This document shows positions 35,376 to 47,276 of a stretch of 64,000 bases of DNA, one piece after another. Position numbers and translations under genes: made by a program. This stretch comes from Pomacea canaliculata (Eukaryota; Mollusca; Gastropoda; Architaenioglossa; Ampullariidae), in the NCBI RefSeq assembly GCF_003073045.1, contig NC_037594.1:33428338-33492337 (forward strand), given 5' to 3'. How positions within the stretch are numbered: position 1 is the first letter of the stretch; each line of letters begins with the position of its first letter. The notes beneath the pieces were generated by a model. It searched no databases. It had not been told where the DNA came from and saw only the letters and a program-made list of their open reading frames with translations.

Positions 35376-38300
35376 TTTTTGTACGATGCGTTTATTAGCC
35401 TACCTCTTATTATCTACATGTACATTTTATGCTCATTGACTAGCATCGAATGACATTTAGTACAAAGAAAGAAGTTTTGCAACTTCTTACATTCCTGTTA
35501 AATTCTCAGTACAATAATGCATCCAGGAGAGATATTATTAACGTCCTTTCAAGACTCTCATGTTCTGGTCTTTAGACTCTAGTCTAAAAGTTTTCACATG
35601 ATTTCCAGCTTTATTTATGAAATCATTTTTTCCCAACTCCACGCATGAGAACCTTAAAGACTAACAGTGCTTAGCGCTGCTGAATAGTTTTGTCAAAAGT
35701 GTTTCTCCCAGCACAATTTTATTTTTTATGTGATCTCATAGGTTTTTTTTTTAACATTTGGCACACAGACTTTAGATTTTAAAATTTAAAAAGTTACGTG
35801 CTCGGATAATGATTCAAAATGCAAGATGACTGGCATTCAGAAAATGCCAAATGTACGAAAAATTACAGAACACATTCAAAGACTCATTTTCAGTTCAATG
35901 TGGCTGTACAATAGGGTGTAGTGATGCTTGCAGTTTTGATGCACATTTGAAGTTTTGTACAATTCATTAGCCTGATTTCAAATGTGAAAAAAAGATTTTG
36001 CTCTGTGGTAAGCAGAACACCTTCCTATTTCCGCAAGAAATGTCCTTCAGTTAGAATGTCAATCTGCTATTTTGCCTTGAAATGTTTTGTACTTAAAATC
36101 CTTATTTTCTGCATGATCTATACTTTTTAGATTTCCGGAGTGGATACTTCTTTGTTGTATATGTTTATTGATTACATAATATTATACTATTACCATTCAG
36201 TTAAGTAAATAAGGGACAAAATTAATACTAAGTGATGTCATAGCAACAAATTGTGGATGACTAGTAAAACCCTAAAGTAGTTGTACAGTAGTTGTACAGC
36301 TGCGGCCATCATTTTAGACAAACCAAAATTTTCCTAGAAATGAAAACTGGTGCCTGTATTGTTTATAATTATTGTCTGACAGAACAAATGTTATCAGAAA
36401 CGAGATCTTTCCTTTGCAGTTATTAAATACAGAACTTTTGAAAAACATTAAGTTTAAAAAAACACGATTTTTGCATTTGGGGCAGAAAAAGTGTTCTGCT
36501 AATTGCAGATTTCTTTGCTTTACATTTTTTAACTCAGGTAGCTGGTTGAACAAAACCCCAAATGTGCATGTCGATCTGTTGCAGTTCATTGGATGATTTA
36601 CACCCTACTCTACAATGCAACTCATTTCTAGTTATTTTTTATATATAGCAATATAAGAATATTTCATGTTTGTAAACTTGCACAAGTTTAATTGTAATAA
36701 ATTAAAATATATGTTTAGAATAAAATTTTCTAGAAGATAATAATAATGCTAATTGTGTTTTGTTTATTTGTGGCACTGTCCAATTTGGAAAGCATCCCTG
36801 GAATTTATATTGGATGTCACTGACTGCTGCCTGAAAAGGAAACGGGGAAAAAATATAATTGCCACCATCAGAGCAAATACATTCAGCGCCAAATTCCACA
36901 AGGAAATAAAACAGCTTCCAAGTTTCTAGCTTTATTTAGTTCATTACATATACTAAATAATCAATCATGATCTAACTCTGTGATACACAAGTTTCCAAAT
37001 AACGCTCCCCTGAAATATTCATACCAAATAAAACACAACTTGTGTTCTGCAGCAAAATACATTAACATTCTTTCATTCTCATTCAGTTAGGTGTGGGGAA
37101 GGGGGATTGGTGTTTTCCACCGCGCCAGCAACTATGGCTATATCACGGCAAGGAAGCCAGCCCTGTAAACAGATGCCACGTGCAAAGAAAGAACAGTGTG
37201 CCCAAGATGAGAGTTGAACCCAGGACAGCCAACCTTCACTGTATTGGTGACAGGCGCTAACCGTTTGGCCACCGGACCGCCTCATACAGTTAGGTACTGC
37301 AGAGGCTAGCACATGAACATTGAATCCTGCAGAGAAAATGATTTCGTTCTTCAAATCAAACACTGCAAAGGGTAAAATTTAGGGCTGGAAAGCCAGAATC
37401 CAGTTCTGAAAGTGTCCAAATCCATCAGTCCTTTACCACTTTCCCTTCAGTTCTTTCCAATGGTTGAGCTTAACCTTGTGCTAGGAAAACTCATTCCAAT
37501 TTGGAATTTGGTCCACCACATTTGCCTAGGTTGCTATAAAAATATGGTTGGCATTTGACACTTGTGAAAATGCCGTTCTTGAACATTAGAGATAAAGTGA
37601 TGGTCAACTGACAAAACGTTTGGAGTGGAGAAGCATTGGACATGGGAATTGATGAAAGCTAGAACCCACATTATGACCCGTGTTTAAAATATTGACACAG
37701 CCAGTGATTTTGCAAGGTCTGTCTTGAAAAGTTCAAGGAACAAACCAGTGGACAAAAGTGACAAAAGCATCGTAACCTAGCCATATAAAAGTGGTGGAAA
37801 CTTGATGCTGAAGGTCTTGTTTCATAGCATGCTCCAATAAATGAGCAATGATTTATACTGTGCTTGAATAAAGAAGTGATCGCAGCATGGTGGTAATTTA
37901 GGTATCAAAAGTTGAAAGGGGAGGGAAAATAATAATATCAGCATGTATACACTTCGAATACAAGCACACTACATAGATACACATTGCTTAAATGCTTTCT
38001 TTCACAAAATTTCTAGCACAAATTATTCCTTACATTACATCAATAGAAACAGAGCCGAAAAATACATATTGGCAAGTTTTTAGCTTTTATCATGGGAGAG
38101 TTGAGAGCCTAGTAGTTGGATTACTTTAAGAATTGGCTTGTGTTCTTGTGTTTGGTGATCATTTGTTGAAAAAAAATGTTACTGAACACATTTTTCTGAT
38201 TTTAATTTTTTTTAGTGACAAAAAGAGACCATGACTTCAAAGGACATCACAAGAATGCTTGCTGCAAAAAAGCAAACTTTTAATTTTAGTTTGAGTTCTT

Positions 38301-39139
38301 GATCATTGTTTGGGGGTTAATTGCATTGTGTTCATTATCTTTTACTGCCAGTACTGTTTTAGTGTCCAAAATGAAGACCAAAATAAAGATCTAGTAAGTT
38401 TTGCTTGTTCATTATTACGATAATAGTCAATATCTGTCCTTTAATTTCATTTTAAAATGTCCGCTATCTAGGGGTGAAGCTCCAACAAAATCACTCCAGG
38501 TTTCCTGATTTTTATTATGGAAGAAAGTTCACCTCTGTGCACTTTGAGACTTATAGTTATCTATATAGTAACAAGTAGGCTATATACTAATAGCCACAAA
38601 TCCCTAAAATTGTGCAGTTCTACAGCTGCATCTTCCTTATTTATGTCAGTCTCGCTCTTGCATAATCTTTGTTATTCAGTTTCTTTTCAGACTTTGCAAG
38701 GTCAATGCTGATAGTGTCAACATCACAAGACAGTGAGCTGAATTCTACAGCAAATTAAAACAAAAATTCTGGAGCCTATTTAATGCTTTATTGTAAACTT
38801 TCATCAACAAGAACAATGTTTGTTCATTTTTACTTGATATGTGATCATTAAAGTCTGCACTGTCTAAGGCTGACAAAGTGTAAACCTGTGTGTGAATTTC
38901 TCTTTTATGCAAAAAGTGCGGAAAACAAAATAGAACACTGCATATTGGGTTAGCAACCAAAATTCAAAATGATGTAAAATGATTAAAGATTATGTAACAA
39001 TGTCTCAAGGTCTGATTCAGAAAACAAATATTAAAAACCTGTACATGATGTGAATTCACCCACAACACACAACAGCAGATTCTGAGGACTGCTGTAGTTT
39101 GTGCTTCATTTGCATGATGTGACAAGACATAATGTAAGT
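35376..39139. other. Intergenic between HPDL and the 3' end of CCDC125
   Basis: No coding exon recognised. Holds one SINE (37094-37282) and, nearest CCDC125, its 3' untranslated region, including a decayed duplicate of its last exon near 39073-39115. Confidence 0.45.
37094..37282 (-). mobile_element. tRNA-derived SINE with target-site duplication
   Basis: On the minus strand the head carries a tRNA box A (TGGCCAAACGG, 37261-37271) and box B (GGTTCAACTC, 37210-37220) about 40 bases apart, then a non-tRNA body ending in a C-rich tract. Nearly identical 13-mers flank it: CATTCAGTTAGGT at 37080-37092 and CATACAGTTAGGT at 37283-37295. This supports LINE-driven insertion and fairly recent age. Confidence 0.8.
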
Positions 39140-42100
39140 TCATCCATGATGCACATCCCCATCAGATTCTGAAGACTGCTGTAATTTGCGCTCCATTTCG
39201 TGCAGACGTGCTGCCAACACTTGAGCAGCAAGCTTCTGGTGAGCAAGGGCTTCTTTTTTCTCGTGCAGCTATAAATAACAGTCAAAGATTACAGACAATA
39301 TATTTCAAGACACCAGTTAGCAGGAACTAATGCACAAATTTAGATTCCAGCAAACCTATTAGATGCAGAGGAAATACTAACAGTAAACAAATCTTGAGTC
39401 TTGAGTAAAGAGATACAAAATCTATACAGGGAAACGGAACCACAAACACTGTTAAATCTTATGACTTCACAACTAATCAGGTAATGATGAAGATCCATTT
39501 ACTGAAATATTTTTTTATCAGACATAATAAAACTAAAGGAAGATACAAATGCAAAACTTAATTTAGAGCTTTTTACCCTTCAAACACCATCAGTTAATAC
39601 TGCGGAACTTAAAAAGATAAGTAGTCTTGGCTTATATAACAAACTATCTTTCCAGAAAAACAATATCATTTCCAGGAAAGCACATCAGCAACTGTTCCAG
39701 CTAAGGCAGTTGAGGAATTTCAGTGTAATGGCCCTGTACTTGGAATCAACGTATCACAGCCTGATACAAATTATTTATAGCACTTAACCAGTTGGCATGG
39801 TTTGGCTTTCTACAAAGACCCCTGATCTATACACCTGGGCTACAAGTTAAAAGTTATGCTACCCCCTGGCTGTAGATGGAGACAACTGGTTGCAAAGAAG
39901 AGTGCTTCTGCCAAGTCCTTCATACCAACTGTTATAGCACTTTTAAACAGAAGTACTAAAGTGTATGTGTGTACCTCTAATAAATTGGTGGAGGGTGGGG
40001 ACAGTGTAAGCAAGCAGATGGGTGTGTGGAGACAAGAAGCATTGTACGTAAACTGTGAAAGTTTGTATTTGCAAAAGCATTTACAAGTAATCACAAAGTT
40101 GCAGCTTACCATCTCAGTGAGGAGAGAGACCAACTCAGGAAGAGTAAGCGCTTCAAGGCTAGATGGTGTGTGAGTAGGTGAGTTGTCTCCACCATCCCTG
40201 GTTAATGGGGGATAGTCATCTGCAGCATGAGATAGTGTGATTACAAATGAGACAAAATAAAATTAAAAAAAAGCTCTTGCATGAAAGCAGGTTATATCTG
40301 TCCAAAGGCATACACATGATTGCATACATAAAACAATCTTCAAAATGCTCTGATGGCTAATATTATTTATGATTATTCATCCTATAGGGATAAAATATTT
40401 TGGTCTGCAGAAGAGAGGGCACACTGGGCTTTCATTCCAGCATTGCTGTTTAGATAAAACTGTTCTTGGTAAAAATAAAAAGGCAACTAATGTCAGGGTT
40501 AAATGAAGAGCTGAAAAATAAGTACAACACTGCATGTTGAGTTAGCATGACCTCACCATCAGCAAGGACACTCAGAAGCCACTTTATGGCAGCTCGTGCT
40601 TTCACAGCCCGTGATGCTGATGTGGCAAGACTGGCAAGCTGCCGAGACAGGCATCGGCTCTTCTCCAACTGCTCCTCAAACGCCTGTCGGTATGCATCTA
40701 CTGTCATGTAGGCCTCATCGCGCCTCTGAAGCATCTGCCTAGCCTGTTCAATAATATGTACGCACACTGCTCAAGGACTTTAGTGAAGGCAATAACAATA
40801 ATGTAGTTATAATGATGGAGGTAATAATAGTAGAATGAAGATCAATTACTAAACAATCCCACTTTTCTTCATAAATAAATCATTAAAGTTATTGGATTTT
40901 AGCTTTGGCCATTTCATATTTATTATCACAGAATACCAGTAAAATAATACTGCTTATATCCCACTTCATCTCTGAGTCTGCAGACTTCCCGCATCAAGTT
41001 TGCTGCTGCATATGCACAATGACATGGCTCATGCCTTGCTCCATGACATCGACAGACTCCAAGCACAGCAAGCTACAGACATATATCAATATGCTTCAGT
41101 CTTCTGCCCTTAAGCAAGCAGTTATGCAATGCTACCTAAATGTTTGTAAAGCTCAGCTGTAGTAATCTAAATTTTTAGTTAAGATGAGTACTGGCTCCAG
41201 AAAATGGCAGTTTTAGGGTGACCTGGTCTAATTTGAAATACTTAAGTTTAATACTTTGATATGTAATAAAGTTCATGTGTGTTTTGTTGCAAAAATGTAT
41301 TTTGATGCTAAATAAATTCTTTTCTCACACTTACCCTCACCAATTTTCTTTCAAAGCCTTGTGCTGATAGTGAATATGGCTTTTGCTTGAGCCTTGATTA
41401 CACGCATGAAGATCGCACAAAGTGCAACATGCTGTATATTGGAATCAGAATTTTATCCCCTACCACAACATATGAATGAAAGGCTTAGGACACAACATAG
41501 GTGAGCCTTATTATTATATATCAAAGTATTAAATTCTGATATCTTAAATTTGACCAGATCATCCCAAAACTGCTATTTTCTGAAGCCATCCTTCACCTAA
41601 ATTTCCTGTCACATTTTATGATGTATTATTTCTGTTAAAGATCAGCAACTGCCATTGAGAGACCCACAGGTCTTAAACAGCCTTTACACACCAAACAAAT
41701 CAAGAAGAAAGAACTAAAATATCTTTATTATGCTTCTTCACCTCTGTTGTAGAATAATGGGAAAATTCTTCTTCTGAAAGCAAAGGATGACACAGTCTGA
41801 ACCTGGCACGGTCTTTCATATCAAGCATGGCGAGAAGCTCTTCGCGTTCATGGCTAAGAGCTGGAAATTATTCACATCCTTTATAGTTTAAAAGCAAATA
41901 ATGAGAGCACAAATGATGATGGTGGTCGCAAGTATCTAAAAAAAAAATAAATTACAGAAGCAGATTATGAGAAAGCTATAAAGTCTTCAATTGTGTATCA
42001 ATATCTGACACAAATAACACAAAAAAGATGACACATGACAATTTTCTTTTGATAATATTCTTCAAATATCACTATGAAGAGAAAATGCATACAGATATCT

Positions 42101-45100
42101 AACAATAAGGCATTTTTTTTTTAAATTCTAAGGAGTTTCAAAACTGTTCATCCTAAAGGAATGAATAGCTGCTCTGACTTACCTAATTTATGAGCATTCG
42201 TCCGGCTTAGCTCTTCTGAGCGAGCATCCAGAGTGGATATAAGCTCAGCATTCTCTTTACATACTCTGTAACAAAACCAATCGAGCTAAATATAAATAGA
42301 TGATTGGAGGGAGGGAGAAGTATAGCTCATGAATGGAAAAACTCCCGTCATTCTAAACAGCGTACTTGCTATAATGAGTCAGAACATAAGGGTCATAAGA
42401 CAATCTATGTTGTTTTTCAAATATTTTTTGTGTTAATTTTTCTTTTTTTTTAGGACTCTGCTCTCAAGCATACATAACCACATCTATAGCTATTTAAAGC
42501 TGACTGCAAGTCTATTAAAATGTGAACATAGCTTTATCTTCTCCCCAACCAAAAAAACCACTACTTAAAAAAAATAAAAACGTGCTTAACCTTAATATTC
42601 CTGATTTTTCTTACCCTTAATAATTTACTTTTTCATCCAGTCAAGCTTTAAGATCTTGGACTACATGTATTTTAAAAAAAAAGTATCCAGATATAATCTG
42701 AATAAGTGTGCAGACATAAGGAAAAAAGAAATTGAAGGAACAAACATTAAACAATTCATTAATATTTCTGTAAAAAGTGCTGCACTCTTCTGACTGGATT
42801 ATTTCACCACTCATGCCTGGTGCCAATACTTAAGGTAATATTTGCCTGAAGACTGTAAACAAGCAACTTCTTTAACTGATTCTACCATAAATACCAGTGG
42901 ATCTCACAACAACAACAAAAATTACCTGATGTTCTCGCAGCAGGACCAAAGTGACAAATGTCAAGTAACCTAAGCATGATTTACCTGAGGTACTTGCGCT
43001 GCAAAGTCTCTCTGGGTGTCTCCCCAAAACCTAAGGCACCGTGCTCCACCACCACCACACTACTGCCACCACCAGGCTAGACCCAGGGCAAAAACAAGCA
43101 ACTTAGCATCAGCAACACAAAAGCTGTCATGCAAGAAAAACCACTACACAATATTTTCTAGAAACCTTCGGCAATGTACACAAGCAAATGTCACCTGTTC
43201 TCCCGATTAATGTTCACTTAAGAAATCTTAATGACAATTTCGTTTTAAGCCTATCCATCTAGCACCACTTTTTTTTTAGTACTCCAAGATGCTGAGATAT
43301 TTTCAGTGTGTCTTAAAATCCATAATTCTCTTTTCTATATGGTTTTACTTGACTTGACCTACTTCTCATATAATAGACCTTTGCCTTAGACTTTTGGTCC
43401 TTCGAGCTATCGAAAAGAACACTAGCTGAAAACAAATCACAAATCTTATCTTGCCAGATATCAAGTACCCCAAAAGCAGTCATATTTACCTACCACTTCA
43501 TTAAGCTACCCAGTCAAATGTATATTTGAGTAAGAGATTACTGATATTTTAGCAAGCTTCATTTCTGCTCTTAAAAATAAAGAGAGGAGAATTTAGTTAT
43601 CTCCGACATAATAAGTAACCAAATATGTCTGGTTTCAAAGATTTGTGATAAAACAAATCATGCCTTAACAGTGAGTGAGTAGTATCAAAGCAAAGTCTGA
43701 TAAACATTTGAAATGCTGTCCCTGTCATGTGAAAACACATGCAAGAGCAACCTGCATGCACACATGCAGTCTGCTACTCATACACAACAATCTAGACCAG
43801 GGGTCACCAACATTTTGACACTGAGAGCTACTTCAAAGGTACTGAGAAATATGAGGAACTACTTGTTTGATACAAACTTACTGAGTAACATACATAATAG
43901 TATAGACAGGCACCATGTTGCCTACCCCTGAACTAGACCGATGTGCAAACCCACACTCACATGCATGTACTTTTTTATGTTCTCACATGTAAATATCCTC
44001 AACATAATTTTAAGTCAGACATAAGCAAAAACAACGAAGGTAAAAAAAAAAAAAAAACTAACACAAGAAAAAAAAAGTTTTATGAAAAATACTTTTACAC
44101 ATTAGAAAATAATCTAATTTCAAAGCCAAACTGAGATGGGATATTCTAACTGCATCAATGGTGTATTTCAACACTTTGCACAGTGTTAAATGTGACTACT
44201 CTTAATACGGTTCTCATTAATTCATGCTTACAATGAGTTCAGTTAAAGGGGATTGAAAAAGAAACTTTTCTGTTACAGTCTTGGAAAATATTGTCAGCGG
44301 GAAAAAAAAAAATTAAAAAATGGACAAGGATAGAATCAAATGTAAGTGAAATATAAAACAGGACAACTATGTGAGCATCTTGCTCTAAACTGAGAACTGA
44401 ACAATGGGTCAGTCACTGTTCAGTTCAACAACCAAAATGGACTAGATGGAAGTAACTAGCGCACGAGTTAAAAAAGAAAAAAAAAACTTAACATCAAGAA
44501 ATGCATTTACATATCAGTTAATAGTTCTCACCCATGTATTCAGCTTGAGGTAGGGAGAGATCTACAGTGGGAAAGGAGTAAAGGGCATGTTACCGGTCAA
44601 ACCGCTGGGACCAAGTTTGCTGACTATCCTGGAACGAAGCTTCTTGCAAATGGAGTTCAAACTGAAGTTTGTTGACTTCCTGTGCATTATGGGTATAGAA
44701 GATAGCACCACATAATATTTCACTACAAATACATGATTATTATTATTGTCATTCCATGCATTTCATCTTCCAAACTCATTTTCTGCCATGCAGCTCATGC
44801 ATATCATTCAATATTTCCTTTTCTGCAATCAGTAAATGAATATTAGTCCCTGCAGCCAACACTACAGTTTGTGGTACACTAGAGCCATGATGCTTAAGGA
44901 ACAGGGCAAGGAGAAACTGTGATTAGTACAGTGTCTAGACTAGTATTCTAGTAAAATATCAGTCCTTTCACTTTGTTTCTGAAAGCATAGGGTAAAATAC
45001 TATTACGAGCAATGTAAGACACTGTTTTGGTGACAACTTGCAACAATTTGTACAAAATATGCATTTATCTGTATTCTTAGTTATTTTATTAGTAGTATGC

Positions 45101-47109
45101 CGAAGTGGGCAAGCAAGACATAATGCAGCAACATCTTTTAATTGGTAAAAGTCAATGGGAAAAAACTTAAATAAGTACTGTGACAAGTTGCATAAAAAAT
45201 ATTATCATAAGAAATGAACATTTTAAAGTCAACCTGATAACAGTTGTATTATTTGTTCTAAGTACAATATTTGAAAAGCAAGTATCAGTATAAATAAAGA
45301 AGAAGCTGTATACCTCCGCCAGCTGCTTGTTCCTCTCTCTTGCTTTCAGCTCACTTGTCAAAAGTTCATGACTATTCTCATCTGACTGAAATAATGTAGC
45401 ACAAATATCAAGCAATGTGTTTGTCTATTTATACCTGATATTTTGCTTTTTTAATGTGAGCTGCACAGTTTGTTATTGCTACATACTCTTGATTTTACCC
45501 AATCTACAATACTTCAAAAACTTATACTGGCATATTAAAAAAAAAAAAAAAAAAACCCTGCAATTTTTAGAACATCTTTCCAAGCATGCCAAGAAATTCC
45601 TCACTTGTTTCTTAAGAACAGCAATGGCCTGGTACTTAGCATCAAGTCTCTGTCGACACACTTCAAGATCTAGCTTTAACTCTTCAACCTCCTGTCAAAA
45701 AGATTTGTAAGTAAAAAAAAAAAAAAAAATTGAAAGTGTTGTCAAAAATTACAAAAATGGCATGCAAATATATTTGATGAATAAGCCATTTTCAGGCAGT
45801 TATTTAGAACTAAGAATGAAAAGTTGCTTAATGTTAACAATAGATCAAGTAATAAAATAGGTAGAATCTGCAATATTTTAATGTTGATATCACTCAACTA
45901 GATCAGCATTGTGCAAATACATGTATGCATACATCGCTTTAAAAAAAATGAAATTTATAAAAAAAAGGTCAGTTCTCCAATAAAGAAATTTATAATCATA
46001 GACAATATAATAAAAATCCCCTCTGACAATTCATACTCAGTCAAACAGTGGCAACTGGATTTCAGATTTTGTAACTCAACACTTTTAACTATTGACGTTC
46101 ACTAAAACTTTTTTAAAATATTTTCCAGCTATTTTCATGAAATATCTAACATTTGGGATGCTGGAATTATATGAGGGTTTGGATTGGGAAAGATTTACTC
46201 TATTAAACTGTGCACTGCACTGAAAAACCAGATTAAAAAAAAATACCTATATATATGTTTGCTTTACTATCACAATCAACATGTGTACAAAATGACTTTA
46301 AAAATACTTTCATGTGTGTTTTACCTGCAGAGCTGAATGCAACTTGTCATCAATTTCTTCATTTGTCGGTCTTTTATCTTCACCTACAGGAAAGGATTGG
46401 AATATATATATAAAAATATGCTACATCAATAGTGTGCTTAAACATGCATACACAAGCACACATTTTATTGTAATTCTAATTATGCAACCACGTCAAGGTT
46501 GTACAGTGATTGTAACAACACTTGTATAAGCAATGAGCCAAAGAAATATTTAACTAATAAAAGAAACAGAAATGACAATATTATTTTTAGTGTTAGGTGT
46601 GCTGCAGTAACAGTCTGTATTTATGACTTCCTATACTTGCCGTCATTAGAAGTATGTCCAGCGCCATGTTTTTTCAAAATGTTTCCCAAATTTTGTTCAT
46701 ACAATTTCTTCTGCTGCCTAAGAGACGTACCATAAGGTACATCAGCGTAAGTCGGGAACTGTTCTGTTTCTCCCACTTCCTCGGACATATCTTCGCGTGA
46801 ATTCTTCCCAGAATAAAGTAATGAAACCGAATCAGAGCTGAGCCTTTTTTCTTGCCATTGATTTTCTCCCTGATCACCATTTGCTGATCTTGCTCCACCT
46901 GCACGCCCGTTTTCTCTAGCATTTTGTGATTGTTTACTGCTTGCTTCTTTTCCATTTGACGACGATGGTTCATCAGTCATAAAACCTAGTTCAAACTGTA
47001 AGTAGCTAGTAGGCCGCAGTCCGTCCCCAAGCCCTAAATCTCCACACACTGTACTAAACGTATCATCAAGAGCAACATGCTGGTCATCGTCACTCCCGAC
47101 ACCATCCAT
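39140..47109 (-). CDS. CCDC125: Coiled-coil domain-containing protein 125
   Basis: Eleven exons in transcript order: 46641-47109, 46325-46383, 45605-45691, 45314-45385, 44594-44679, 42985-43062, 42183-42265, 41742-41860, 40557-40743, 40110-40219 and 39140-39268, joining in frame to 492 residues (human 511). CCDC125 is a cytoplasmic coiled-coil protein implicated in cell motility through Rho-GTPase signalling. Family blocks are clear: EVEELKLDLEVCRQRLDAK, KLQFELHLQEASFQDSQQTW (human has an LQWEIEFDHNRF...ESW block), ELLAMLDMKD, RRDEAYMTVDAYRQAFEEQL and KKEALAHQKLAAQVLAARL. The acidic N-terminus is poorly conserved. Intron 1 must use a GC donor (GACG/GCAAGT), since the nearby GT would break the frame. 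A further cysteine-bearing exon, matching the human CLCHGPGGNPCSC part, may lie near 41330-41425, but its phase does not fit and it sits inside an inverted-repeat element. Confidence 0.9.
41160..41625. repeat. Long inverted-repeat (foldback/MITE-like) element in CCDC125 intron 8
   Basis: About 77 bp at 41192-41268 recur inverted at 41504-41580 with roughly 85% identity (AGAAAAT.GCAGTTTT and TTTAATACTTTGATAT are shared), and similarity fades outward and inward for another 20-30 bp. The interior is about 235 bp. Outer limits and target duplication were not resolved. Confidence 0.65.
43798..43930. mobile_element. 133-bp hAT-type MITE in CCDC125 intron 5
   Basis: Starts CAGGGGTCACCAACATTTTG and ends CATGTTGCCTACCCCTG, typical hAT ends. 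The flanking 8-mers are ATCTAGAC and AACTAGAC, one mismatch apart. No coding capacity. Confidence 0.8.
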
Positions 47110-47276
47110 AAGGTTTTGTTTTCGGAACTATGGACAAATATTTTCATAACCTCCACATTTACGAGTCTTGGTCTCCCTTCGTATCGCGCGAAGCAACATC
47201 TCGCGAGAGTTGAAAAGTCACCACAGAGGTCAAATAGTTACTTCCGGTGAAGGAATTTACGAAAGGTGAAAAAGAA
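47110..47276. promoter_or_regulatory. Shared (bidirectional) promoter of CCDC125 and MRPL43
   Basis: Only 167 bp separate the two start codons, which point away from each other. There is no TATA box. The palindrome TCTCGCGAGA lies at 47199-47208; this element drives many housekeeping and bidirectional promoters and is bound by BANP in vertebrates. ACTTCCGG at 47240-47247 is an ETS/GABP-type site, common upstream of mitochondrial ribosomal protein genes. The segment is locally CpG-rich in AT-rich surroundings. Confidence 0.8.
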
